64,000 nucleotides of DNA from Stictocephala bisonia (taxonomy: Eukaryota > Arthropoda > Insecta > Hemiptera > Membracidae). The DNA lies in contig JAQJVL010001214.1 in the NCBI GenBank assembly GCA_035578905.1, positions 124,001 to 188,000 of the forward strand, given 5' to 3'. The notes beneath the pieces are model-generated. The model was not told the DNA's origin. It searched no databases and saw only the letters and a program-made list of their open reading frames with translations. A program made the position numbers and the translations under genes. This document shows positions 41,800 to 53,596 of this stretch, one piece after another. The stretch's first letter is position 1. Each line of letters starts with the position of its first letter.

Positions 41800-43065
41800 T
41801 TGTGATAGTAGTTCAAGCATCAAACCCCGAGTAGTCATATCAGTTTTACCATTCATTTTATACATACACAAATAGACTTCCCATCCAATGTTAAATTTTG
41901 AGACTCAAAATTTCAGCTGTTTTTGTGGTCTGTTGTGGAGCGCTAGTGTAGTCTCATGTAAATGTAATGCAATATAAATTAGCTGTTGTCGCGGACCTCA
42001 TTAACTAACAAAATTACAGGCACAAATATTTCTATTAGATGAAATACATATTGTGGGTGTATATAGGCCTAATCAAAGGTTTTACATATTGACTGATAAT
42101 TGACTAGATCAGATGAGAATATTCTCTGCCAAAGTCGAACAGTAATGATGGTAAATGGTTGAAATAAAAAACTGTCCTTAATTATTGGTAATCGTGTCGT
42201 TTGTTCTGTGAGAACAATTGCATTACATTTGTTATTCGAGATTTATAAACAATTATAGCAATATTATTACTTCATTTTGCTGCAGTAAAAAGAAGAATGT
42301 GTCATTAATTAATGAATAACATAGGAAGGCTTTACGACTTGGCTGGGCCCCAACATGCAGTCCTTCAGGAGCATGACAACCCAGTCAGTTCTAGGGAGTC
42401 ATATATTGGATTTATTCCTAGTCAGACACGTTAAATATAATACTATGTATGCCGAACTTACACCTTCACCATTTGGAGGATACGTTTTCCATCTCAAAAG
42501 ATTTGTCTTTCTGGCATTTGATAAATGTGACAACATTTTATGAATATTTGTAATTTGTATAAAACCAACATCAAGTTAACTGATTTCTGTAATAATTATA
42601 TAAATTATGTTTTATATAAACAGTAGGCCTAAATAGTTTTTACTAACTGAGTATCGCCTTGCTATTTTTTCAAACGCAAAGAAAAATGTCCTCGGTTTCT
42701 CATGTGGTCATTTACCCTTTTCCGAGGGCGGATGGGCACGGCTGTCAAAAGTGTACTATGATTTGCGACTAAATTGGGCTGCCAAAGATATATATTATGT
42801 ATTTAAAGTAGTCAAGGCTAGTGAAGGTATATGATTTATTGTTAATTAATTGGGTGGGAAAGATACATAATGTTTTTATTCAACACTTCGCCTGCCAGGA
42901 ATTCCAAGTGCGCAGGTTTCATTTTCTACCCCACCCACTCTGGCCGTCGAAGACATGAGATTCATTAAACACCAGTCAGGAGATGTATAAAGAGATTAGA
43001 TTTATTTCAACTCCAATTAATATTTTAGGATAGACTTCATTCTCCATTAGTGTTGTTCTGTTCGG
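41800..43065. other. No clear gene; weak LINE-like patch near 42.35-42.54 kb
   Basis: An open frame at 42355-42543 has HILDLFLVRHVKY and TPSPFGGYV, faintly like the end of a LINE endonuclease, but too short to call. The rest is AT-rich and unrecognised. Confidence 0.35.
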
Positions 43066-43069
43066 TATA

Positions 43070-43800
43070 AAAGAGGGGCCTTATCAATTTTCTTGTTAAA
43101 TGTTTTTCATGGTAGATACATTGCTCAGAAATAAGAGTATGATCTTTTTTTCAGCGGAGAAAACGGAAAAATTACGAAAATAATAAAACCCGAAAATTAT
43201 GTTTTTTTTCTTAAATATAGCGATGTGCTACGGAAATGTGCCGATTTCAGTAAGGTTACGTTCTGTTAGGATTGGATAAAGTTGGGTATAGCTAGGTTAG
43301 GTTATGTTAGGTTTGGTTAAGTTACATAATGTTAATGGTTAATAACTAACACATTGGTTTGTTAGGTTATGTTAGCTATGAACTTTGAAGGGTTTTAACC
43401 AACTATGTATGCTACACCGGTGTTATTATTAATCGATATTAATAATAACTAAACCTAACCAAACCTAAAATAACCAAATCAAACCTTGCATAAACTAACC
43501 AGACCTAATATGACCTAACATAACCCAGCCCTATCCTAACCGAACGTAAACTTACTGAAATTGACACATTTTCGGCGCTAATGAGCGTAATAATAGTTGG
43601 ATTGTAAAAGCCTTGTGGTATTCGTGATCAGGGGAAAATTTCGCAAAATTCGAGTAGCCTACCCACATCAATATATTGAAGAAAAAGTATATTTTCCCGT
43701 TTTTCTTCAATTTTACTATCATATTCTTGTTTCTTAGATATTTATGTAAGTACTATGAATAACAGTTTCAGCCGAAATATTGACAAGGCCCGTGATCTAT
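43070..43800. mobile_element. ~730-bp foldback element rich in TTAGGTTA-like words
   Basis: The two halves are imperfect reverse complements from GGGGCCTTATCAATTTTC (43076) and GACAAGGCCC (43782) inward. They include GATTTCAGTAAGGTTACGTT against AACGTAAACTTACTGAAATT. The centre is filled with TAGGTTAGGTTATGTTAGG on the left and its complement on the right, meeting near 43430. No coding. Confidence 0.75.
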
Positions 43801-44333
43801 AGGCCTTTAGTTGTCTTATGTTTACTTTATGGATAGTATTTTTGTTTCAGTTTCTTTGAAACAAGGTGTAATCATTACAATCATATTAATAAACATGTAA
43901 ACTTGTAACATTTTTAAAATTTAAATTATTCCTGTACCAAAATGCATATATCTAAAATATAGCACGTGTAGGCTGAAAAATAAGAATGTATATTTATTTT
44001 CTAATAGAAAGTTCGACGGAAATATAATCAGTAATACGTAGAATTAAGATAATATTTGATTCTTAAGGAATAAGCTCATATACATTTTGTTGATTTTTTT
44101 TAACTATATAAAGATAATTTGCGTTAGTCGCAAACGTAATTCTCATTTTACTATACAAAGTAGTGTTGGTTATGTATTTCTGAAATTGATATTTTATCTG
44201 TTAGGCTATGGTAAAACTTACATGGACCTAATACGAATATAAAAAAAACATGAGCTATTGATTACCTCTTTGAGTTATTTAATCGGTCATAAAAATCCAA
44301 TCTTAGCAAGTCGTCTGTAATGATCATTTTCCT

Positions 44334-44440
44334 ATAATTGAACCGGACACTAAGCGTACAGCGTGTTATATTTAGCGCATTGGAGTACAGCGGCTGAGGG
44401 AATCGTTCCACCACTGAGCTGCCTTACTTCACGGGCGTGA
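44334..44440 (-). repeat. tRNA-derived SINE-like unit
   Basis: On the minus strand the A-box-like CAGCTCAGTGG (44421-44411) is followed after about 65 bases by a B-box-like GGTTCAATTAT (44344-44334). Between them lies CGATTCCCTCAGCCGCTG. Probably a decayed SINE; the spacing is too long for a tRNA gene. Confidence 0.4.
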
Positions 44441-45418
44441 CTAATTTCCGTTTTCATTTTCCGCAACAGTGTTAAGCTGAAAAAAATAATTGTAATTAAC
44501 TGCCAAGTTTGTTTAATTGCTATTTATTGTTTACATTATTATTCATTGTGTTTTTGTTATTATTAATTATTACTTTAATACTAAATGGTGATTTAATTAA
44601 ATCGTTCTAAGCTTGATTCGTTAGTGTTGATCAAACCAACCAATGACAACTACTGCTAATGACGTACAGAGTAGGGCTTGCTATTGCGCCGCCAGCACGC
44701 GGCCTCCCGTCTTCCTGGTTACCATGACAATTTTTTAATGGAATTATACAGTGGGGGAAGAGTAGTTCTTTGTTTCACTTCACCACTCAGTGCATCTCAC
44801 TCGTACGAGTGCATTCAGTAGGTCACTTTTTAAGTGGCTTATTTTAATCTGGCTGTTTAATTTTCACTATTTGCTCATTCACTATGTTGGCTGGTGTCAT
44901 ATTCAACATTACATAATAAATGTAAATTATTCTATTCCTTCATACTTTGGAATAAGTAGTCTTCTGAAATGGTATCCGGTATAACGAGATACAGTATAGG
45001 GTGGCCGGTTGGTATAATGGTACAAATAAATTATCATTAGACTACAGTTAAAATTAAAATAAATGAATTAAAAAAACATGAAGACTTGGAAATCCACCAA
45101 GTTAATTTTTTTTAAATGTCCAAGTCTTTGTGATTTTTTATAAATTTTAACTGTATAATTTTTTACAGATAATTTTCCATTTATTAATAAATTATTATTA
45201 CAACTAAATTACTTTTTTCTGTTAAAATTAGAATATATTGAATATATTATTTTGTAGGTATTTTAATGGAGGACGTTGAAGGCTTAGTTTATTATAACTT
45301 TTTTGTTTAACGTCTGTGATACATGTACTTAAAATTATCCTAATTAAAAAATTATTAATAAAAAACATCAAAATTGGAAAACCTAAAGAGCCACTGGTAA
45401 TAAATATTGATTCAATTA

Positions 45419-45969
45419 CAGTAGAACTCCAACTATCCGAATCAATTGGAACCAGACCCAATTCGGATAATCAGAGTTTTGTCTAAAAGCAGTCCATTTT
45501 ATATATTTACTACATTCATGTTGAAATGGGATATAAAACAGTATTTTAAATGAGAAAGGGCATTCATCATATAATTAGTTACAGTTTAATTACATACTAC
45601 AGAGTACTATTATGTGTATTTACGTACCATTCTGTAAACGAATGTGTTTGGGCAGCCAGGTCGTGCATCCTTTTGGCAGAGGGAAGGACAGCGTGAGTAG
45701 ACAATATATGATCCCTATCGAATTATGTTTCATGGCAGAATTTGGATTGTTCTTTAAAGATGGTGTTACAGTGTACAGTATGATTTACCTTTCTAAAGAC
45801 TAAAAACATTACTCTTTTTTGTTGTATGCTTTTAGTTTTTTTATTTTATTTTTACAAAATAAAAAAAAAACTGAAGATTGTAAGATTTATTTTATGACAT
45901 TCTGAAAGCAATCTGGATAATCGGTGATTCAGATAGTTGTATGTAGTTCGGATAGTTGGGGTTCCACTG
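45419..45969. mobile_element. 551-bp Tigger-like MITE
   Basis: The termini are CAGTAGAACTCCAACTATCC on the left and the complement of GGATAGTTGGGGTTCCACTG on the right, flanked by TA (45417-45418 and 45970-45971). Further inverted sub-terminal pieces (TTCGGATAATCAGAG against CTGGATAATCGGTGA) are typical of pogo/Tigger MITEs. An internal open frame (45612-45803) is not recognisable as transposase. Confidence 0.8.
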
Positions 45970-46710
45970 TATTGTCAAATTTTAAATCTTTAAAATTGGA
46001 TTATGAACAAATGTTTTAAAGGACTATAGTGGAGCTAGTTTTTGCTCGATATAAGACAATATGAGATAGATTCGTGCTGACCGGGAAAGAGGGCAGAAGT
46101 CACCGATGGTGCCAGAGCACGCTCTCCGCCCTCGCGCGTTTCATAAGAGGCGCGTCATTGGCAAGCGGGCACAATCTGTGGTAACGGTCCGGCATACACA
46201 ATGCTGCGGTCCTCGATTTCTCCTCACATGTATTCTTTGGTCCTGGTCATTAGACTTGTATCTGATTTTAGATGTGTTATATAAGTTCCTGACATTTCTA
46301 AAAAATTTTATAATCAATCATTGACTAATTACACCGGTACTAATGACGTTAAATACCAACATGTAATAAAGAAATAATCATATTTATGACATTGATAAAG
46401 TTATCGTTGATCTAAACATAACTGAACTATTTATCTTTTGTACGACTTGGTCGATAACAATTGAACTTAGTAGGCTTATAACTGTGTTTTACTTCGTATG
46501 AATATTCACTATTCATCTGCAGGTTGGATTACACCCTGAAATATAAGTATGAAGGAACAGGCACTCTTTGAATGAGTAGAATCTAACTATGAAGTGTATT
46601 TAAATGTTTTAGCCTATTAACCACTGTTGATCTAAGTTATTAATTAAAGTTCCAGACTTCTTGTGTAAAAAGGACGAGTCTGAAGAAGTAGCTTCTTGCA
46701 TCATAGTCCC

Positions 46711-47129
46711 TAGTCTACAGAGCTGTCGGCCATGTTAGTTTCAGTCCCATAAGAACAATGTTATTTGCGAATCGATATTTTTCGTAGTTGTTTAAACAAA
46801 AGTTGTGTATGAGGTGTCATTTTAAGTTATCATATCGCCCATTGGGTTTGCTTTTGATATTTTGAATACATCGTCTACGCCTAGTTTTGAAAAATAGGTG
46901 AAAATAAAAACCTCAAACTAAATATTTTGTATTTTTTCTATCAAACTAATTAGGAATTTGCAAAGCAATCTCAACGCGCAATTTCATTCTTGATCAAATG
47001 CAAAATGTTTGGGAACAATCCGTTAAAAAATAACTGTTTAGTTTGGATACAGTTGATCACATGTCCGGTTGAAAATAACATTGTTTTTATGGGACTAAAA
47101 CCAACATGACCGACAGCCATTGCAGACTC
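46711..47129 (-). mobile_element. ~400-bp MITE, copy 2 (inverted to the 35.65-kb copy)
   Basis: It starts TAGTCTACAGAGCTGTCGGC and ends CAGCCATTGCAGACTCG. The interior GTTTTGAAAAATAGGTGAAA matches the complement of 35870-35890. It carries the same terminal inverted repeats as copy 1, with roughly 80% similarity by eye. Confidence 0.85.
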
Positions 47130-47427
47130 GTAAGGTATTTTGGAAACCTTAATGAAATAACTTATGATGAATTATTAAATAGGTCAATCTGAACATAGAA
47201 TTGAAAGTGATGTTCTACCTCTCTATAAATAACAGAGTGGATGGCCATTTATATTGTTTACTTATTTTATGTGAGGGGCTATCTTTTATGGACCCTCCCC
47301 CTACACTGTCAGGACACTCCCACTGACAGCTCCTGCCATCCTACACATATATTGATATGATTGATTCAATCATCACATTAGGACTAGTGACACTTGTTAC
47401 TGCCATTATTGGTATTTAAGGGAACCC

Positions 47428-50400
47428 TTCCACCCACCCATACACACACAGAGGTGAGGACCCTCCCACCCAACCTTACACACAGTGGTGAGGAACCTTC
47501 CACCCAACCTTACACACAGTGGTAAGGACCCTCTCACCCACCCATACATACAGTGGTGAGGACCCTCTCACCCACCCATACACACAGTGGTGAGGACCCT
47601 CCCACCCATCCTTACACACAGTGGTGAGGACCCTCCCACCCAACCTTACACACAGTGGTGAGGACCCTCTCACCCACCCACACACACAGTAGTAAAGTCC
47701 CTACCACCCACCCATACACATTCAATTGTGAGGACCCTACCACCCACCCACACATACACAGTAGTAAAGTCCCTACCACCCACCCATACACATTCAATGG
47801 TGAGGACCCTACCACCCGCCAACACACACAGTAGTAAAGTCCCTACCACCCACCCATACACATTCAATGGTGAGGACCCTACCACCCACCCATACACATT
47901 CAATTGTGAGGACCCTACCACCCACCCATACACATTCAATGGTGAAGACCCTACCACCCACCCATACACATTCAATTGTGAGGACCCTACCACCCACCCA
48001 CACACACAGTAGTGAAGACCCTACCACCCACCCATACACATTCAATGGTGAGGACCCTACCACCCACCCACACACACAGTAGTGAAGACCCTACCACCCA
48101 CCCATACACATTCAATGGTGAGGACCCTACCACCCACCCACACACACACAGTAGTAAAGTCCCTACCACCCACCCATACACATTCAATGGTGAGGACCCT
48201 ACCACCCACCCACACACACAGTAGTAAAGTCCCTACCACCCACCCATACACATTCAATTGTGAGGACCATACCACCCACCCACACACACAGTAGTAAAGT
48301 CCCTACCACCCACCCATACACATTCAATTGTGAGCACCCTACCACCCACCCACACACACACAGTAGTAAAGTCCCTACCACCCACCCATACACATTCAAT
48401 GGTGAGGACCCTACCACCCGCCAACACACACAGTAGTAAAGTCCCTACCACCCACCCATACACATTCAATGGTGAGGACCCTACCACCCACCCACACACA
48501 CAGTAGTGAAGACCCTACCACCCACCCATACACATTCAATTGTGAGGACCCTACCACCCACCCATACACATTCAATGGTGAGGACCCTACCACCCACCCA
48601 TACACATTCAATGGTGAAGACCCTACCACCCACCCATACACATTCAATTGTGAGGACCCTACCACCCACCCACACACACACAGTAGTGAAGACCCTACCA
48701 CCCACCCATACACATTCAATGGTGAGGACCCTACCACCCACCCACACACACAGTAGTGAAGACCCTACCACCCACCCATACACATTCAATTGTGAGGACC
48801 CTACCACTCACCCACACACAACAGTAGTGAGGACCCTACCACTCACCCACACACAACAGTAGTTAAGATCCTACCACCCACCCACACACACAGTAGTTAA
48901 GACCCTACCACCCACCCATACACATTCAATTGTGAGGACCCTACCACCCACTCACACACACAGTAGTGAAGACACTACCACCCACCCATACACATTCAAT
49001 TGTGAGGACCCTACCACCCACCCACACACACAGTAGTTAAGACCCTACCACCCACCCATACACATTCAATTGTGAGGACCCTACCACCCACCCACACACA
49101 CAGTAGTTAAGACCCTACCACCCACCCATACACATTCAATTGTGAGGACCCTACCACCCACCCACACACACAGTAGTTAAGACCCTACCACCCACCCATA
49201 CACATTCAATTGTGAGGACCCTACCACCCACTCACACACACAGTAGTTAAGACCCTACCACCCACCCATACACATTCAATTGTGAGGACCCTACCACCCA
49301 CTCACACACAAAGTAGTGAAGACACTACCACCCACCCATACACATTCAATTGTGAGGACCCTACCACCCACCCACACACACAGTAGTGAAGACCCTACCA
49401 CCCACCCATACACATTCAATTGTGAGGACCCTACCACTCACCCACACACAACAGTAGTAAGAACCCTACCACTCACCCACACACAACAGTAGTTAAGACC
49501 CTACCACCCACCCACACACACAGTAGTTAAGACCCTACCACTCACCCACACACAACAGTAGTGAGGACCCTACCACTCACCCACACACAACAGTAGTTAA
49601 GACCCTACCACCCACCCACACACACAGTAGTGAAGACCCTACCACCCACCCATACACATTCAATTGTGAGGACCCTACCACCCACCCACACACACAGTAG
49701 TGAAGACCCTACCACCCACCCATACACATTCAATTGTGAGGACCCTACCACCCACCCATACACATTCAATTGTGAGGACCCTACTACCCACCCATACACA
49801 TTCAATTGTGAGGACCCTACCACCCACCCATACACATTCAATTGTGAGGACCCTACCACCCACCCACACACACAGTAGTGAAGACCCTACCACCCACCTA
49901 TACACATTCAATTGTGAGGACCCTACCACCCACCCACACACACAGTAGTAAAGTCCCTACCACCCACCCATACACATTCAATTATGAAGACCCTACCACC
50001 CACCCATACACATTCAATTGTGAGGACCCTACCACCCACCCACACACACAGTAGTGAAGACCCTACCACCCACCCATACACATTCAATTGTGAGGACCCT
50101 ACCACCCACCCATACGCATTCAATTGTGAGGACCCTACCACCCACCCATACACATTCAATTGTGAGGACCCTACCACCCATCCACCCACACAGTAGTGAA
50201 GACCCTACCACCCACCCATACATATTCAATTGTGAGGACCCTACCACCCACCCACACACACACAGTAGTAAAGTCCCTACCACCCACCCATACACATGCA
50301 ATTGTGAGGACCCTACCACCCACCGACACACACAGTAGTGAAGACCCTACCACCCACCCATACACATTCAATTGTGAGGACCCTACCACTCACCCACACA

Positions 50401-51003
50401 CACACAGTAGTAAAGTCCCTACCACCCACCCATACACATGCAATTGTGAGGACCTTACCACCCACCCACACACACAGTAGTAAAGTCCCTACCACCCACC
50501 CATACACATTCAATTGTGAAGACCCTACCACCCACCCATAGGCTACACATTCAATTGTGAGGACCCTACCACCCACCCACACACACAGTAGTGAAGACCC
50601 TACCACCCACCTATACACATTCAATTGTGAAGACCCTACCACCCACCCAAACACATTCAATTGTGAGGACCCTACCACCCACCCATACACATTCAATTGT
50701 GAGGACCCTACCACCCACCCATACACATTCAATTGTGAGGACCCTACCACCCAATCATACACATTCAATTGTGAGGACCCTACCACCCACCCACACACAC
50801 AGTAGTGAAGACCCTACCACCCACCCATACATATTCAATTGTGAGGACCCTACCACCCACCCACACACACACAGTAGTAAAGTCCCTACCACCCACCCAT
50901 ACACATGCAATTGTGAGGACCCTACCACTCACCCTCACACACAGTAGTGAAGACCCTACCACCCACCCATACACATTCAATTGTGAGGACCCTACCACTC
51001 ACC
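47428..51003 (-). repeat. 3.6-kb array of 36-bp and 34-bp minisatellite units
   Basis: Two unit types mix: CACCCACCCATACACATTCA + ATTGTGAGGACCCTAC (36 bp) and CACCCACCCACACACACAGT + AGTGAAGACCCTAC (34 bp). They often alternate as a 70-bp dimer. The left edge (47428-47690) uses an older-looking form with CCAACCTTACACACAGTGG. Single-base variants (GTGG/GTAG, GAAGACC/AAAGTCC, CAATTG/CAATGG) are arranged in blocks. The minus strand is G-rich (GTGTATGGGTGGGTGGTAGG). All open frames here are periodic artefacts. Confidence 0.96.
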
Positions 51004-51079
51004 TGCTTAGATGAACCGATATTTGTTTTGTAACTTGTTGAACCATCGACTTTTCGGCTTATTATTAGCGTGACTTCCA

Positions 51080-51150
51080 AACCACGGCAGTGGTAAAGCG
51101 GTAAAATCTATCATGGTCACACCGGATATCAAACCCGGCCCGGGCTATTG
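51080..51150 (+). repeat. tRNA-like SINE head or tRNA pseudogene
   Basis: The A-box match TGGTAAAGCGG (51091-51101) fits the pol III consensus. After about 23 bases, GATATCAAACC (51125-51135) resembles a B-box with one change. No full cloverleaf was found by eye. It directly follows the minisatellite array. Confidence 0.4.
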
Positions 51151-51164
51151 GGGGCGCGATATCG

Positions 51165-51395
51165 TGTCTCAACGACAAACTGAGCCAGTTTATTTGTGAC
51201 AGATTGTCGTTGGGACACTTTGTCCGCACCGTGCAAAATTCCAAGGTGGCGCAGGTTGTCCTTTCGTGAACAGACAAACTGGACCACATTCCTGAGTGGT
51301 ACAGGTTGTCGTTGGGTCACTTTGTTCTCCATGTGCTAAAATCAGAAATGGTTCAGTTTGTCTTTACGCGCAAGGACAAACTGAGCCACTCTCAA
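51165..51395. repeat. Short repeat cluster with GACAAACTG words in both orientations
   Basis: GACAAACTGAGCCA occurs near 51174 and 51374, a related GACAAACTGGACCA near 51271, and the inverse TGGTTCAGTTTGTC near 51348. TTGTCGTTGGGACACTTTGT (51205) recurs near 51307. This looks like a ~100-bp tandem duplication with inverted words. Confidence 0.6.
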
Positions 51396-51399
51396 AGGT

Positions 51400-53590
51400 C
51401 CTTGGTTTTTGCCTATGACTGTACAATACTGTAATAACACAAAATCTGGGGTTGGTTTTTGAAGCTGAAAATCTGTTAATCACTTTAATGCATTCATGCA
51501 GTTTACCCTGTAATGTTTTTAGTATACATTTACGTAATATTCATTATCACAAGCTACATAATGACCTTTTATTTAAATACGAGTACATTCATATATAACT
51601 GACTATTAATAGTTGTTGAAACTAAATCAGCAAACGTTTTCTTATTGTAAATGATAAACTCGTATATCTATAGGTTTATTTTGGTAACATCTCTAATATA
51701 AATACATTTGTTTAGTTGTATTAATAATTTTAATAACATATTAAAATTTAATATTAAATAGTTTTTTTATTTTCATTCATGTGGGTTCCTCACTGACTAC
51801 TGGTAACAAGGTTACTACAAATAGCATTCCACGTTACATGTTATCAATATTAAGTAGTAGCCTAAATTTTTTGTAGTATTTTCTCTAATAGATAAGTTAC
51901 CTAAACACTGTATTTTCATGTAAGTATGGTAAAAATGGTTTAAATTTGTTAATCGATAAACATCTGTAATCTGAGCAAATTCTACTAAAAATAGTAAAAG
52001 TAGTTAATTTGATGTAAAACAATGATATCTATTGTTAAAAGTAGAAAACAGATTATCCGCGTATTTTCCCATTATACAAGAGATGATTTAAGCTGGGTGA
52101 CATAGTTATAAAAATCCCTAATGTCTAACATTGAGTATTAATACAATTTAAATTTCATTTTATTTTTTTTTATTTTTTATTTATTTATTCATAAGACGCC
52201 GATCGTCAAGATATGGGCGAATATGGATTTTGATTTAACATAAATAACAAACATGTTGTAACTTGTGTGTACGCGTACGTAAGTGTATTTACGTACGCAA
52301 ACTATGTTTCCTTATTTATTTATTCCTATGACGCCGACCGTCAAGAAATGGGTGAGAGGGAATGTTACTTACTAAATATTTTGTTTAAAAAGTAAATATT
52401 TTTGAAATCAATAATAGTTATACTTTAATTTTATATTGTAAAAAATTAGGCATACGATTAATTATTGTAATTATATTTTATCCTATTTTGAATAAAACTA
52501 TTTTTCTTAAATAGTTTTTTCTCCTATTTTTCTTAAAACTTTATGTTTTTAATTGTTTGACAGCTACAAATGGAATTAATGTTATGTGTTTCTAAATAAG
52601 AACTTAGTATTACAACTTTCATAACTAACTAAACCTATGAAAAAATTAACTTTTAAAAGGAGTTACACTTCATTTTTAACCCTGCTAAATATATTTCTAT
52701 CAATCAACACATCTGCATATAGATATGGATGGTCAAGTGTATGAACCAACCCATGGATATGTTGGTCACTATCAACCATTAAAATAATATTATGTTCGCG
52801 TATAGGATTGTTCTTTTTTAGGAAGTCACCTATTATATATTCCAATTAGGCTTAATGTCCTATAGTTGGAAAACTAGACTCACTCGATTATTTCTCGAGA
52901 GCTTTGAAGAAAATAATAAACGTAGAATAAAAATAACAGTAGAGAAGACGAAAACCAGTAAAAATATATTTTCCTGTAGCATAATGCTGGATATTTCTTC
53001 AAAGTGATGAACACGTACTTTAAGAGACTTTAATTCTGTTTACTTTCTTTAACCATGACATTTAGAGTTAGATGAAAGTCAACACTCATTTGAATAATAT
53101 ACCTGACTCTAAATAGCATAAGTTATCATGTAAAATAAAAATAATAGCATATACAGCGTCCAAAAAATATTGTGATACTAGCCTACATTTTCTTTGCCCT
53201 TATAGTGGGGTGGCAACGTATTTTGCAAACTGGGTGCTCCCACTTCGGCGGGACGGCAACGGACTTGCGCAATTCTAGAGCAGATGTCCTCAGTATGTCG
53301 AGAGCTGAGATTCGGCTGCAATGGACAGTGAGGACGTGAGTTTAATAGTTGCTTCAAAAATGACTAAATATTTCAAAACCGTTAACAATAATAAATTCAT
53401 CCCAGCCCCTGCAGCAGATTGAGATAAAAATCATTTAAATATCATAATGCGATATAAATACAGTACTCTGTGTTTGTTCAATTCAATGACAAGCCAACTA
53501 ATGGACTAATAAACACTTTATGTGACGTAATACAAGTGTTTTTGTGTCATTTATAGTACTTGTTCCACTTAAAAATGTTAATAATATTTT
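51400..53590. other. No recognisable gene; small duplication at 52.17-52.36 kb
   Basis: AT-rich. TTTATTTATTCATAAGACGC plus CGATCGTCAAGATATGGG (52177) recurs in altered form at 52314. Between them GCGTACGTAA and TTACGTACGC form a perfect 10-bp hairpin near 52272-52298. A 60-codon minus frame at 52663-52845 (NIILMVDSDQHIHGLVHTLD) matches no family I know. A GC-richer patch lies at about 53215-53340. Confidence 0.5.
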
Positions 53591-53596
53591 CATTTG

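Noticed and set aside
41488..41871. Frames on both strands with VIHYRHYCI or ACNVSHTLY repeats
   Set aside because: Product of the 42-bp minisatellite, whose period is divisible by three.
44990..45030. GGCCGGTTGGTATAATGGTA as a tRNA or promoter
   Set aside because: No cloverleaf partner or B-box follows at a suitable distance, and TATAAT in AT-rich animal DNA is not informative.
47476..51014. Dozens of open frames of 60-160 codons with THTHS, VGSSPLNVYGW or PTTHPYTF periods
   Set aside because: They are the 36/34-bp tandem repeat read in every frame; both strands are open at once and no non-repeat protein domain is attached.
52663..52845. 60-codon minus frame containing NIILMVDSDQHIHGLVHTLD
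   Set aside because: Varied composition makes it tempting, but no family, splice context or neighbour supports it.
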